From the NCBI RefSeq assembly GCF_034670005.1, contig NZ_JAXMOH010000001.1, positions 124,001-188,000 on the forward strand: a stretch of 64,000 nt of DNA, read 5' to 3'. Source of the stretch: Thalassobius sp034670005. Its GTDB lineage: Bacteria; Pseudomonadota; Alphaproteobacteria; Rhodobacterales; Rhodobacteraceae. A program made the position numbers and the translations under genes. Numbering within the stretch: position 1 is the first letter of the stretch; each line of letters starts with the position of its first letter. The notes below the pieces were generated by a model. That model had not been told where the DNA came from. It did no database searches and saw only the letters and a program-made list of their open reading frames with translations. This document shows, in pieces, positions 8,922 to 17,363 of the stretch.

Positions 8922-9005
8922 GCGATTTGACATGCTTCGTACATCGCTAGCGTTTTCATCTGGAATTGATACAATCACAGGTAAGTTAGTCGACGGAGTA
9001 TACTA

Positions 9006-9320
9006 ATGACCTATTTGAAGCTAACCGCATATGCGGCATTCGTTCTGTCCGGGATTGTCCTGATCGTTGCCATTGCAAACGAAGCAGTGATGCTGATCGG
9101 GGGATCGATTTGGGCTGCCCTGATAGGGATAGCTATGTTGGCGGCGTCCGAGGCCTTAGGGTATCTCAGGGAAATGAGGGACGCCTTGGTCGGTGCGCGA
9201 TCCGACATTGATACCGTGCCGGCACAAGATCGAGAAGCTCAGCCAGCAGGCACCGCGCCAGAACCCCGAAGCATCACAGATATCACGAATGACCTAGAGC
9301 GGATGAAGACCAGAATGTAA
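9006..9320 (+). CDS. small membrane protein, unknown
   Basis: 104 residues, not recognised. Two adjacent hydrophobic segments occupy residues 8-27 and 31-47; a hydrophilic tail rich in acidic and basic residues follows (residues 55-104), with a C-terminal helix DITNDLERMKTRM. A GGAG Shine-Dalgarno precedes the ATG by about 7 bases. It lies outside the early operon at the far left of the prophage, divergent from nothing and convergent with the next gene, a common position for lysogeny-expressed cargo. Function unknown. Confidence 0.55.
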   Translation: MTYLKLTAYAAFVLSGIVLIVAIANEAVMLIGGSIWAALIGIAMLAASEALGYLREMRDALVGARSDIDTVPAQDREAQPAGTAPEPRSITDITNDLERMKTRM

Positions 9321-9339
9321 TTCTTCGATAATGTGCGGA

Positions 9340-9660
9340 TCAATCTTTGCGAGGCAATATCGACCCGCTTCGATAGCACTTGACGCTCCAAGTGTTGGCA
9401 AATTCGTCAATAGCATATTGGCGAGTTTCTGGGGTCAGCATGCGAGGTTGGCTATAGGCATCCAAGATCATGTCGCGAAGCCCAGGCTCACTTCCTAGTC
9501 TATTCATCATCTCCGAGATAGGCCACCCCCCCATCTGCCGGTGCGTCGCAATCGTATTTGCAGTTATTTTGTCGATCATACAGTCGTCCTGGGCCACGCC
9601 CTGGGTTGCAATTGCGAGCGCTGATAATGGAGCCAGTATGTAGAAATGGTAGTTTTTCAT
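9340..9660 (-). CDS. small secreted protein, unknown
   Basis: 106 residues with a clear Sec-type signal peptide: MKNYHFYILAPLSALAIA followed by TQGVAQ, cleavage likely after VAQ near residue 24. The mature part is about 82 residues with two cysteines (DDCMID and VKCYRSG) that could pair in the periplasm. It is transcribed in the repressor direction, 50 bases downstream of the repressor, so it may be expressed in the lysogen as cargo. Not recognised; no function proposed. Confidence 0.55.
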   Translation of the reverse strand: MKNYHFYILAPLSALAIATQGVAQDDCMIDKITANTIATHRQMGGWPISEMMNRLGSEPGLRDMILDAYSQPRMLTPETRQYAIDEFANTWSVKCYRSGSILPRKD

Positions 9661-9710
9661 TTTTTACCTCTTAGGATCAATTCTGTCTGCGATCCAGACG
9701 ACATCACCAA

Positions 9711-10406
9711 TCATAGTGTTGCGAGCACGGCTCGAACGCGTGCGATAGGCTGAAAATCCAAAGCACTATCCGGTGCGATGAAAATTGGTTGAAACAAAGG
9801 GTTATCAGATAGCAATACCACCAGTTTCTCACCAGTTCGATTAATAATCTGCAGCCGTTTCACGACGACGGCTCCTTCATGGCGGATGACATAAACGCCG
9901 GGAGGCGACCAGTCCGCCTTTCCGGTAAAATCGACGAGGATATGGGAGCCGTCAGGGATCGTCGGGGCCATACTGTCCCCCTTGACGCGCACGAGACCCG
10001 CCAAGTCAGCGGCAATGCCGTTTTGCATAAGCCAAGAGCGCGAAAATGCTACCTCACGAGACGCCTCTTCGCTGGCCGGCACGATGCCGTTACCAGCTGC
10101 GGCGTCGATGTCATAAGTGCGAATCGTAGAGTACTCTTGATCCCCTATTCGCACCTCACCGTGCAACGGTTTGTTTCTGTTTGTTGGTCCAATTGGCGCC
10201 CTATCGCTATCCACTGAAAACAGCCAATTCAGATCGACCGGGAATATTTCCACTAGCTTCGAGATGAACTGGTCGTTCACGCGCTGACGACCCGATTCGA
10301 TGTCTCGAATTTTTGACGGCTTTTCTTTGAGAGCTGCAGAAAACTCATCCTGTGTCATGCCTGACAACGCTCTAAGCTCTTTTAATTTATGGCTAATTTC
10401 TGACAT
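9711..10406 (-). CDS. phage repressor, HTH plus S24 peptidase
   Basis: The lysogeny repressor, 231 residues. Residues 5-60 form an XRE-type helix-turn-helix (TQDEFSAALKEKPSKIRDIE). The C-terminal half is a LexA/CI-like S24 domain: nucleophile Ser145 in VKGDSMAPT and general base Lys183 in GAVVVKR. The linker has AAAGNG (102-107), where Ala-Gly cleavage is expected in this family, so RecA-stimulated self-cleavage and SOS induction are likely. It is transcribed leftward and faces the early operon across twin operators at 10426-10463. This differs from the Mu c repressor, which lacks a protease domain. Confidence 0.88.
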   Translation of the reverse strand: MSEISHKLKELRALSGMTQDEFSAALKEKPSKIRDIESGRQRVNDQFISKLVEIFPVDLNWLFSVDSDRAPIGPTNRNKPLHGEVRIGDQEYSTIRTYDIDAAAGNGIVPASEEASREVAFSRSWLMQNGIAADLAGLVRVKGDSMAPTIPDGSHILVDFTGKADWSPPGVYVIRHEGAVVVKRLQIINRTGEKLVVLLSDNPLFQPIFIAPDSALDFQPIARVRAVLATL

Positions 10407-10425
10407 CGTCAGCCTTCTCGGTTAG

Positions 10426-10463
10426 TGGAATATTTCCATTGACCTTGCGGTGGATATTTTCCA
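10426..10463. promoter_or_regulatory. twin repressor operators over the early promoter
   Basis: Two 13-bp dyads, TGGAATATTTCCA (10426-10438) and TGGATATTTTCCA (10451-10463), lie 25 bp apart between the divergent repressor and early genes. A candidate early promoter, TTGACC at 10439-10444 with CATTAT at 10462-10467 (17-bp spacer), is flanked and overlapped by them, so binding would block it. Confidence 0.75.
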
Positions 10464-10501
10464 TTATCGCTACAAAAGAGGTAAGCGGGTGTAGCAATAC
10501 A

Positions 10502-10810
10502 ATGACAGGGAAAAAGCCAAAACTCCAGCCGGGCGCAATCCTGCACGAGGCCATCGTAGGGGCATTCCGCGTCAGCGGAGACAATTTCAACGCATGGTGT
10601 TTACGGAATGACATCACCCCGTCCGTAGCGCGAAATGCAACGTTCGGGCAGTCGCGCGGTCCTGCGGGGCAGAAGCTGCTGGGGCGGCTGATCGAGGCAG
10701 CCGGTGCTGATTTCGTCGAACAGGCATATGAGCGCCGTTTGGTAGATCATGCTGCCGAGTTCGGGGGGGTGGCCAAAAAGAACGCAACCTCCAAAGGGAG
10801 GGCGGCGTGA
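10502..10810 (+). CDS. first early gene, Ner/Cro-position protein
   Basis: 102 residues, first rightward gene after the operators, where Mu carries ner. The segment HEAIVGAFRVSGDNFNAWCL, then TPSVARNATFG, could be a divergent helix-turn-helix, but I do not recognise a family. The ATG at 10502 is chosen; the frame also opens with TTG at 10439, but that lies inside the operator/promoter. Its stop overlaps the next gene. A role as early repressor of the phage switch is inferred from position only. Confidence 0.6.
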   Translation: MTGKKPKLQPGAILHEAIVGAFRVSGDNFNAWCLRNDITPSVARNATFGQSRGPAGQKLLGRLIEAAGADFVEQAYERRLVDHAAEFGGVAKKNATSKGRAA

Positions 10811-11223
10811 TGCTGGCCTACGACGAAATCGTGGTTCGCGCCCGCATGGCGACGGATGGGCTGTCACCACTAGAGCGCGCCGCGCTTGGCGTGACGATCA
10901 TCGAGGCGATCCGACAGGCCAATCAGTTTGCACTGGTCAATCAGGCAAGCCGTATCTGCGCGGATCATGGCCAAGCGCTGTGTAAGGCCAGCATGGATGG
11001 TCTGAGCTATCTTCCTGACCCAAAATACCCGACCGATGCCATCACTCACGAAGAACAGAGTCGGGATGCAGAGCCCCCGCGCCATAGCAGGGCGCGGGCG
11101 GTTCTTGCGAAGCTGCGCGAGATCGATGAGTTCGTCGACAATTCCATCATCGGGGATCTGATCGGCGTGGCTGCGCTTGCCACGATCCTGATCGTCGGGC
11201 TGTTCTGGGGGTATCTGCAATGA
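10810..11223 (+). CDS. early protein with C-terminal membrane helix, unknown
   Basis: 137 residues, unrecognised. The first 95 residues are soluble and helical (ARMATDGLSPLERAALGVTI). A membrane helix sits at the extreme C-terminus (LIGVAALATILIVGLFWGYL), so it is a tail-anchored protein. ATG at 10810 overlaps the previous stop by one base; a GTG lies 3 bases earlier. It is followed by an ATGA overlap with the next gene. Confidence 0.6.
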   Translation: MLAYDEIVVRARMATDGLSPLERAALGVTIIEAIRQANQFALVNQASRICADHGQALCKASMDGLSYLPDPKYPTDAITHEEQSRDAEPPRHSRARAVLAKLREIDEFVDNSIIGDLIGVAALATILIVGLFWGYLQ

Positions 11224-11510
11224 GCAAGGATATCCCACTCTACCGTGTCCGGCAGATCGGCCTGCAATTCGCCGTTGTGAACCGCGCGAATGAGCGTGTC
11301 AGCCCGTTTTTCCGCCGCAAGGATGATGCCGAAGACATCTGCCAGAAGCGGATTGAAAAAGTTGGCACAGGTCTTCGGCACTGCCTGAGCTGCCGCGCAG
11401 AATTTCAAAGCGACGGGGTACATCACCGGATGTGTTCGCATTGCCGCAGCCGCGGCGCTGCATCGGTGACGCCGGTGTCCGTGGTGCTGAACAGCGGTGC
11501 GCAGATTTGA
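11220..11510 (+). CDS. small zinc-ribbon protein
   Basis: 96 residues. A zinc-ribbon-like pair, CLSC (about residues 59-62) and CSHC (77-80), separated by 14 residues, suggests nucleic-acid or protein binding. The N-terminal 50 residues contain a short basic region RANERVSPFFRRKDDAED. It is translationally coupled to the upstream gene (ATGA). Early position suggests a role in regulation or host takeover; this is inference. Confidence 0.6.
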   Translation: MSKDIPLYRVRQIGLQFAVVNRANERVSPFFRRKDDAEDICQKRIEKVGTGLRHCLSCRAEFQSDGVHHRMCSHCRSRGAASVTPVSVVLNSGAQI

Positions 11511-11557
11511 CCAGAGATTTTCGAATTCCTGAAACGACATTGAAAGGGCCAAAACCG

Positions 11558-11707
11558 ATGTCTGACCATCATGATTTTGACAACCACAAGTTCCTCCATC
11601 GGTTAGTTGGCCCTTCCGATGGCAGGCGCCACCCGGCGCAGGGCCAAGCGCAAAGCGCGGCCGCGCCGGGTGGTTCGAATGCAGAGGATGGTCGCTCCGA
11701 TGCGTGA
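11558..11707 (+). CDS. very small ORF (49 residues), unknown
   Basis: A 49-residue hydrophilic ORF beginning MSDHHDFDNHKFLHRLVG. An AAAGGG stretch precedes the ATG by about 9 bases, and its stop overlaps the start of the ParB-like gene by 8 bases, as expected for coupling in this operon. The composition is low-complexity (His, Gly, Ala, Gln). It may be a genuine small protein or a leader; confidence is limited. Confidence 0.35.
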   Translation: MSDHHDFDNHKFLHRLVGPSDGRRHPAQGQAQSAAAPGGSNAEDGRSDA

Positions 11708-12554
11708 ACCGAAGTTGCTACAGATTGGCAAGGTTCCAGTTGCCGGTGTCGATGACAGTCAGCGCCTGCGACCGGTCAGCGAAGCGGGTGTCGAGAGCCT
11801 GATCGCTTCGGTCGAGGAACTGGGCGTTATGAAAGACCCGATCCACGTTCGTCAGGTCAAAAGTGGCAATCTGGTTCTGATCGCTGGCGGTCACCGTTTG
11901 GAAATGGCCCGGCGATTGGGCTGGGAAGAAATCGAGGCAAAGGTCTGGACGGATGTGACCGACGATTGGGCCTGCTTGATGGAGATCGATGACAACCTTG
12001 CCGGGGCAGAAATGAATGCCCTGGACACGGCGATATTCCTGGCCACCCGCAAACGGGTTTACGAAAAGCTGCACCCGGAGACCAAGGCCGGTTTGGCAGG
12101 CGCTGTGGCGCGTTGGAATGCAACGGAACCAAGTTCCGTTGCATTTGTGACGGCGACTGCTGAGAAATTCAATCTAAGCGACCGGCAAATCCGGAAGATT
12201 GTAGCAGCTGGAGCCAGCCTTGGCGGCGACGAAATCGACCTTTTGCGCGGGTCGACCCGCCAGGTCACCCTGAAAGACCTAACCGAAATCGCCAAGATCG
12301 GGCAGGATGACGAACGCAAACAGGTGGTTTTGCGGCTTTCCAGCGGAAATGCCAAATCTGCATCCGACGCCCGCAAATCGCTGGCGAAAGAGGCCGGAAC
12401 TGCGCCAGTTAAAGACCCTGTTGAAGATGAGTTTCAGGCGCTTTTGAAGCGCTGGAAACGCGCATCCCCGGCAATCCGGCGTCGGTTCGTGACCGAGGCC
12501 TATGACGATCTTTCCGACTTCATTTCGGATGAATGCGAACGGAGGGAACGGTGA
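11700..12554 (+). CDS. ParB N-terminal-domain protein
   Basis: 284 residues. Residues 5-95 form a ParB/Srx-type nucleotide-binding domain with the characteristic box GGHRLEMARRLG and preceding DPIHVRQVKSGNLVLIAG. A helix-turn-helix-like region follows (EKFNLSDRQIRKIVAAG). Such proteins occur just before transposase in several alphaproteobacterial Mu-like phages; they may bind DNA in transposition or partition. ATG 11700 is preferred over ATG 11688 and earlier in-frame starts on Shine-Dalgarno spacing (GAGG about 12 bases upstream). Coupled to the transposase. Confidence 0.8.
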   Translation: MREPKLLQIGKVPVAGVDDSQRLRPVSEAGVESLIASVEELGVMKDPIHVRQVKSGNLVLIAGGHRLEMARRLGWEEIEAKVWTDVTDDWACLMEIDDNLAGAEMNALDTAIFLATRKRVYEKLHPETKAGLAGAVARWNATEPSSVAFVTATAEKFNLSDRQIRKIVAAGASLGGDEIDLLRGSTRQVTLKDLTEIAKIGQDDERKQVVLRLSSGNAKSASDARKSLAKEAGTAPVKDPVEDEFQALLKRWKRASPAIRRRFVTEAYDDLSDFISDECERRER

Positions 12555-14731
12555 TGCCCAGGGCCCAGCCGACACAAGTCTGGTGGTCCGCCGATGAAAT
12601 AGCGGCGGCGGCTTTACCGGATCTACCCACGACGAAGCGCCGCGTGAATGCGATGGCGGAGCGCTTCAACTGGCGCGCCCAGACCGGCCATGCCCGGCGG
12701 CGTCAGGGGCGCGGCGGGGGCTGGGAATATCATTGGGCGTTGTTTCCGTCGCGGGCGCAGGCCGCGCTTCTGGCCGTGTCTGCGCCGACGGAAACGGCCC
12801 CGTCCCGGCAGGTCGATCGCGCCGAAATCTGGACGTGGTTCGACGCCCTGCCCGCGAAGCCCAAGGCAGAGGCACAGCGACGGCTGGACATTCTTCAGTC
12901 TGTCGAATTGCTGGAACGCGGCGGGCAGACCAAGGACCTGTCTGTTCACATGATCGCCACCCGACGGGATGTTTCCCATCGCACCATCTGGAATTGGTTC
13001 GCGGCAGTTGAAGGGGTGCGCCCGGATGATCGTCTGCCGCATCTGGCCCCCCGGCATCGCGCGACCCGTCGCAAGGTGAAACGCGCCGAGGTGTCCGAGG
13101 CGTTCTGGGATTTCCTGAAATCCGATTTCCTGCGGCCAGAGCGGCCCACATTTGCGGCATGTTATCGTCGCGCCGCTCGGATCGCAGACACTGAAGGTTG
13201 GCAGACCGCCCCCGAGCGCACCATGCGGCGGCGGCTGGAAACAGAGGTTTCCGCGACGACGATCACGCTATGTCGCAAAGGCGTTGACGCCCTGAAGGCT
13301 ATGTACCCCGCGCAGACCCGCGATCGGATGAGCCTGCATGCGATGGAAGCGGTCAATGCCGACTATCACCGTTTCGACGTCTTCGTGCGCTGGCCGTCTG
13401 AGCCGGGATCGAATTCTGCTCAGGATGAAATAGTACGCCCTCAAATGGTGGCATTTCAGGACATCTTCTCGGGTCGCATTCTAAGTTGGCGGATCGACAA
13501 GACGCCAAACAAGGTGGGCGTATCTCTGGCCCTTGGCGACATGATCGAACGCTTCGGAATTCCCGATCGTATTGTCCTGGATAACGGTCGTGAATTTGCC
13601 AACAAGTTCCTGACGGGCGGCACCCCGACCCGGTTCCGTTTCAAGGTCAAGGACGACGATATTCCTGGTGTCCTGACAACGCTTGGTGTCAAGGTGCATT
13701 GGGCCACGCCCTATTCGGGTCAGTCCAAACCGATCGAGCGGGCGTTCCGCGACCTAGCGGAGGACATTGCCAAAGACCCGCGCTTTGCCGGCGCATATAC
13801 CGGCAACGGGATCGACGCGAAGCCGGACAATTACGGATCAAAGGCAATCCCGCTGGACCGCTTCATCGAAGTGGTGGCGGAAGGGATCGAGGAACATAAC
13901 GCCCGGGCCGGTCGGCGTGGTCAGACCACGATGGGCCGCAGCATTCTGGAAACCTTTGAAGCCAGCTATGCCGAGGCTCCGATCCGCAAAGCAACAGCCG
14001 AGCAGCGCAGGCTGTGGCTGATGGGGGCAGAAGGCCTGAAGGCTGACAGCCGCAGCGGCGCCATCAAGTTCATGGGCAACAAGTATTACGCCGAGTGGAT
14101 GTACGAGATCGCGGGCCAAAAGGTGGTGGTGCGGTTCGATCCTGCCAACATTTGGGATGGGTTGCACATTTACGCCCTGAGCGGGGAATATCTGGGCGTT
14201 GCAGATTGCACAGAAAACGCCGGTTTCTTCGACTTGGCGGAAGCACGCAATCATGCCTCTGCCCGCCGCAAGTGGATGAATGCCGAGAAAGAGGCCGCCA
14301 AGGCTGCCGCCGTGTTCGACGCTGCACAGCTTGGTTCGTTTATGGATGGGGCTGCGGCGAAGGCCCCGCAAGAAACCACGCCAGTCGAGGCCAAAATCGT
14401 GCGCCCCGCAGCCTTCGAGAAGGCCCCGCGCCCGGTTCCATCGGCCCGAACGCTCAGCGCCGCAGAGCAGGCGCAACGCGCCGTGTTCGTCGCGAATTTC
14501 GGCGACCATTCGAAAGCGGAGGAACAGACGGAGACATCCGCGAAAGAGGATATGCGCACCCGGTTCGCCAAAGCGCAGGAAATGGAGGCGCGCCTGGCCG
14601 ATGGCGAAGCGTTGTCGCCAGATATGGAACGGTGGCTTTCGGGCTATCGGACCACCCCAGAATACAAGGCCATGCGCGACATGATGGGCGCGTTTGGGAG
14701 TGTTGAAGGGGAAGGTGGCGCGGCTGGATAG
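12554..14731 (+). CDS. MuA-type DDE transposase
   Basis: 725 residues against 663 for MuA. Residues 1-75 are a Mu-type winged-helix end-binding domain (WWSADEIAAAALPDLPTTKR). The catalytic DDE triad is intact: Asp270 (NADYHRFDVF), Asp343 (RIVLDNGREF) and Glu395 (SKPIERAFRD), almost the MuA spacing (269, 336, 392). KVKDDDIPG and AKPDNYGSKAIPL further match MuA. The C-terminal domain (residues 500-725) is longer and Ala/Glu-rich. It integrates and replicates the phage by transposition. GGAGG lies 8 bases before ATG 12554, which overlaps the ParB-like stop. Confidence 0.96.
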   Translation: MPRAQPTQVWWSADEIAAAALPDLPTTKRRVNAMAERFNWRAQTGHARRRQGRGGGWEYHWALFPSRAQAALLAVSAPTETAPSRQVDRAEIWTWFDALPAKPKAEAQRRLDILQSVELLERGGQTKDLSVHMIATRRDVSHRTIWNWFAAVEGVRPDDRLPHLAPRHRATRRKVKRAEVSEAFWDFLKSDFLRPERPTFAACYRRAARIADTEGWQTAPERTMRRRLETEVSATTITLCRKGVDALKAMYPAQTRDRMSLHAMEAVNADYHRFDVFVRWPSEPGSNSAQDEIVRPQMVAFQDIFSGRILSWRIDKTPNKVGVSLALGDMIERFGIPDRIVLDNGREFANKFLTGGTPTRFRFKVKDDDIPGVLTTLGVKVHWATPYSGQSKPIERAFRDLAEDIAKDPRFAGAYTGNGIDAKPDNYGSKAIPLDRFIEVVAEGIEEHNARAGRRGQTTMGRSILETFEASYAEAPIRKATAEQRRLWLMGAEGLKADSRSGAIKFMGNKYYAEWMYEIAGQKVVVRFDPANIWDGLHIYALSGEYLGVADCTENAGFFDLAEARNHASARRKWMNAEKEAAKAAAVFDAAQLGSFMDGAAAKAPQETTPVEAKIVRPAAFEKAPRPVPSARTLSAAEQAQRAVFVANFGDHSKAEEQTETSAKEDMRTRFAKAQEMEARLADGEALSPDMERWLSGYRTTPEYKAMRDMMGAFGSVEGEGGAAG

Positions 14732-14770
14732 CAGCCAGACCGCGCCGGATTGCAGAGCAATGAGGGAAGA

Positions 14771-15511
14771 ATGACACAGAGCAGGCAACTACACAACACA
14801 CTGGCCCCGCTGCGCAACGTTATGAGCTTCATGACCATGTTGCAGAGGCTGGAAGACCGCAGCTCAGGGCTGCCCGGGATGGGGTGCTTCTACGGGCCCA
14901 GCGGGTTCGGCAAGACGATGGCCAGCATATTTGCGGCCAATCAGCGCCGGGCCTGCCTGGTCCAGGTCAAAAGCGTCTGGACACAAAAGGCGCTGTGCGA
15001 AGCCATCCTCGAAGAGTTGGGGGTGAAGCCGGAAAAGGTGATCTACCGGATGGTGGATCAGATCGGTCAGGTGCTGGCGCAGGAGAATATTCCCCTGATC
15101 ATCGACGAGGCGGATTTCCTCGTAAAAAAGAAGATGATCGAGATCGTCCGCGACATCTACGAGGCGTCTTTTGTCCCGGTCATTCTGATCGGTGAAGAAG
15201 CTTTGCCGAACAAGCTGCGTCAATGGGAGCGTATTAACAGCCGCATGCTGGAGCGCGTGGCCGCCGAGCCGCTGGATGATCAGGACTTCGCCCTGTTGAT
15301 GGGTATCCGTTGCAAGGGGGTTACGCTGGAGCCAGACTTGCAGGCCGCCATTAAAGCCGCCAGCCGGGGTTCGGCACGTCTGATCGTCAATAACCTCGAC
15401 ACCGCCCAGTTATGTGCCCGGACTTTAGGGAAAAGCGCGATCTCGCTCAGCGATATGGGCCGTAAAGACCTACATGACGGCAAGGCTCCAGATATGCGGA
15501 GGTTCGGCTGA
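14771..15511 (+). CDS. MuB-like AAA+ ATPase, target-DNA activator
   Basis: 246 residues, shorter than MuB (312). Walker A GPSGFGKT (42-49) and Walker B LIIDEAD (109-115) are intact. In Mu, MuB coats target DNA, stimulates the transposase and gives target immunity. The MuB N-terminal non-specific DNA-binding domain appears reduced, so this is closer to the short TnsC/ExeA-like MuB proteins of B3/D3112-type phages. GAGGGA precedes ATG 14771. Stop and next start overlap by one base. Confidence 0.92.
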   Translation: MTQSRQLHNTLAPLRNVMSFMTMLQRLEDRSSGLPGMGCFYGPSGFGKTMASIFAANQRRACLVQVKSVWTQKALCEAILEELGVKPEKVIYRMVDQIGQVLAQENIPLIIDEADFLVKKKMIEIVRDIYEASFVPVILIGEEALPNKLRQWERINSRMLERVAAEPLDDQDFALLMGIRCKGVTLEPDLQAAIKAASRGSARLIVNNLDTAQLCARTLGKSAISLSDMGRKDLHDGKAPDMRRFG

Positions 15512-16086
15512 TGACCCGGCACAGCAGGAAGCTGATCAATCGCGAACACCTGTGGAACCTTGCAAAGATCCACGAGGAGTTCACGGCGCACGATCTGGCC
15601 GCTGCCGCCCATCGTAGCCTTGAGCATGTGCGTCAGTCGATCAAGGATTGGGTGCGCTGGGGATATGCAAAAGCGGATGGCAAGCGCGGCAACCGTGATC
15701 TTTACCGGGTGGTGAAGGGAAAGACCGGCACCCCTCCGGCGACCGATCCGGCGGGGCGCGTGATCGCCAATGTCACGCCCCACCAGTCGATGTGGTTCGT
15801 GATCCGCAAGTCCGGTGTCTTCAGCTATCGGGACGTCGCAATGCAGGCAAATACGCAGGACGTGGCCGTGACCGAGGAACAGGCGCGGGATTACTGCCAG
15901 ATGCTGGCCAACGCCAAGTATTTGCATGTCGTACAGAAAGCGAACGGCAAAGGGCGTTTGGCGCTGTACCGGCTGGTGAACAACACCGGCCCTCTGCCAC
16001 CGCGCGAAAAACGCATTCGGGCCGTCTGGGACGATAACAAGCAAAAATACACGCATGTCGCAACGGGGGTGACCAATGGTCGTTGA
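15511..16086 (+). CDS. early protein, possible winged helix, unknown
   Basis: 191 residues. It has two similar halves, each reading like a small winged helix: FTAHDLAAAAHRSLEHVRQS then GYAKADGKRGNRDLYRV, and SGVFSYRDVAMQANTQDVAV then YLHVVQKANGKGRLALYRLV. DNA binding is likely on this basis. Position after the MuB-like gene suggests a transposition or replication accessory role. Not assigned to a named family. Confidence 0.6.
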   Translation: MTRHSRKLINREHLWNLAKIHEEFTAHDLAAAAHRSLEHVRQSIKDWVRWGYAKADGKRGNRDLYRVVKGKTGTPPATDPAGRVIANVTPHQSMWFVIRKSGVFSYRDVAMQANTQDVAVTEEQARDYCQMLANAKYLHVVQKANGKGRLALYRLVNNTGPLPPREKRIRAVWDDNKQKYTHVATGVTNGR

Positions 16087-16450
16087 AACACCCCTTGAAA
16101 AGGCGCGCCGGTGCTGGGGCGCTGTGACGCCTGATTGGGTCGAAGGGCTGGCGCGGGCCTGTATGGAAAGCAGCCAGAACAAGGTCGCCAAGTCGATGGG
16201 ATGCTCGGCCTCCCTGATTTCGGCGGTGATTTCGGCCCGGTATCCGGGCGATCTGGAACGTGTCGAGGCGATGTATCGCGGCGTTTACGAACGCGCGGTG
16301 GTGGATTGCCCAGCCCTGGGCGAACTGGCGACAAATGTCTGCCGTCAGTGGCGCAGCAAATCTCGCAAACTGAACCCGGCGAACAGCCAGAACGTGATGA
16401 TGTTCCGCGCCTGCCGGTCCTGCCCGCTAAACCAGGAGGAAAAGCCGTGA
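16076..16450 (+). CDS. small DNA-binding-like early protein
   Basis: 124 residues. A helix-turn-helix candidate covers SSQNKVAKSMGCSASLISAV (residues 33-52), of the lambda-repressor-like sort in which a second helix begins at SASLIS. Two cysteines near the C-terminus (FRACRSCPLNQ) are close but do not form a full zinc site. Similar proteins are seen in the early region of alphaproteobacterial Mu-like phages. It overlaps its upstream neighbour by 11 bases. Confidence 0.6.
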   Translation: MVVETPLEKARRCWGAVTPDWVEGLARACMESSQNKVAKSMGCSASLISAVISARYPGDLERVEAMYRGVYERAVVDCPALGELATNVCRQWRSKSRKLNPANSQNVMMFRACRSCPLNQEEKP

Positions 16451-16665
16451 AGGACGCCACGCCCATGACCGAAACCGAGATCCTTGCCCATTGCGGGCGG
16501 GCGCTGCGCAAGATCGATCAGCGCGGTCCGCGCGGGGTCGAAATGGTCACGCATGATGAAATCACCGCATTGGCGGCCTTGGTCGATCTTACCGGCGCAG
16601 GACCGCTTTGCATAGAAACCTCCATCGCCCTGGATCGGTTGATGGAACAGAAGGAACAAAGATAA
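16447..16665 (+). CDS. small early protein, GTG start
   Basis: 72 residues, unrecognised, helical: VTHDEITALAALVDLTGAGP. The start is set at GTG 16447 because an optimal AGGAGG lies 7 bases upstream and the codon overlaps the previous stop (GTGA); ATG 16465 would leave no Shine-Dalgarno. Its stop overlaps the DUF3164 gene start. Confidence 0.55.
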   Translation: MKDATPMTETEILAHCGRALRKIDQRGPRGVEMVTHDEITALAALVDLTGAGPLCIETSIALDRLMEQKEQR

Positions 16666-17312
16666 TGAACCAGCAGCACCAACCCATCCCTGATGGCCGT
16701 CGCACCATTGATGGCGCGGTCTACATGGAGGATGCGAAAGGATCGCTGATCCCGCTTCCCCTGATCAAGCCCCAGCATGTGCTGGAGGACGAGGTGGTTC
16801 GCAAGATCATCGGATATGCCATATCCCTGTCCGATCAGGTCGCCCGCTTCAAGGGCCACACGTTCGAGGATCTGTCGGACTTCGAAGCGCTGCTTGATCA
16901 GGAATACGGGACCACCAAGGGCGGTGCCAAGGGCAATAAGACGTTCATGTCGCATGACGGTCTTTACAAGGTGCAGATCGCGGTCGCCGATCATGTTGAA
17001 TTCGGACCCGAGCTTCAAATCGCCAAATCGCTGGTCGACGAATGCCTGAACGAATGGTCGGCCGAGGCGCGCGAGGAGCTGCGCGCCGTGGTGACGCGGG
17101 CCTTCAACACCGACCGGGCCGGCCAGATCAACCGGGCTGAAATCTACAGCCTGCTGCGGTTGGAGATCGCGGATGAGCGCTGGAAGCGGGCGATGAAGGC
17201 GATCCGCGACGCCATGCGCGTGGTCGGCTCGAAGACCTATGTGCGCTGCTACCACCGCCCATCCCAGGACGCGGGCTGGCAGGCGATCACTATCGATCTG
17301 GCGAAGGCGTAA
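16665..17312 (+). CDS. DUF3164 family protein
   Basis: 215 residues matching the DUF3164 family, a conserved early protein of Mu-like phages of unknown function. Family landmarks: MEDAKGSLIPLPLIKPQHVL near the N-terminus, HDGLYKVQIAVAD in the middle, and RWKRAMKAIRDAMRVVGSKT near the C-terminus. The ATG directly overlaps the preceding stop. It precedes the HU gene, so a DNA-linked replication or transposition role is plausible but unproven. Confidence 0.82.
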   Translation: MNQQHQPIPDGRRTIDGAVYMEDAKGSLIPLPLIKPQHVLEDEVVRKIIGYAISLSDQVARFKGHTFEDLSDFEALLDQEYGTTKGGAKGNKTFMSHDGLYKVQIAVADHVEFGPELQIAKSLVDECLNEWSAEAREELRAVVTRAFNTDRAGQINRAEIYSLLRLEIADERWKRAMKAIRDAMRVVGSKTYVRCYHRPSQDAGWQAITIDLAKA

Positions 17313-17363
17313 TCCGCGAAAGCATCCACGACGAAAACACCCGCCATCAAGAGGAGACCTGAC

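Larger units (their letters stand above)
8196..9005. other. long non-coding stretch: ATPase promoter side, repeat copy, prophage left end
   Basis: About 810 bases with no convincing gene. The first part must hold the promoter of the ATPase operon. At 8471-8518 lies one copy of a 48-bp repeat found again at 48133-48180. At 8668-8689 is a perfect 22-bp palindrome. From about 8736 the composition becomes AT-rich, with repeated TTGAATA/TTCAA and CTGGGAC motifs, probably the left end of the prophage. The exact junction is not fixed. Confidence 0.6.
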
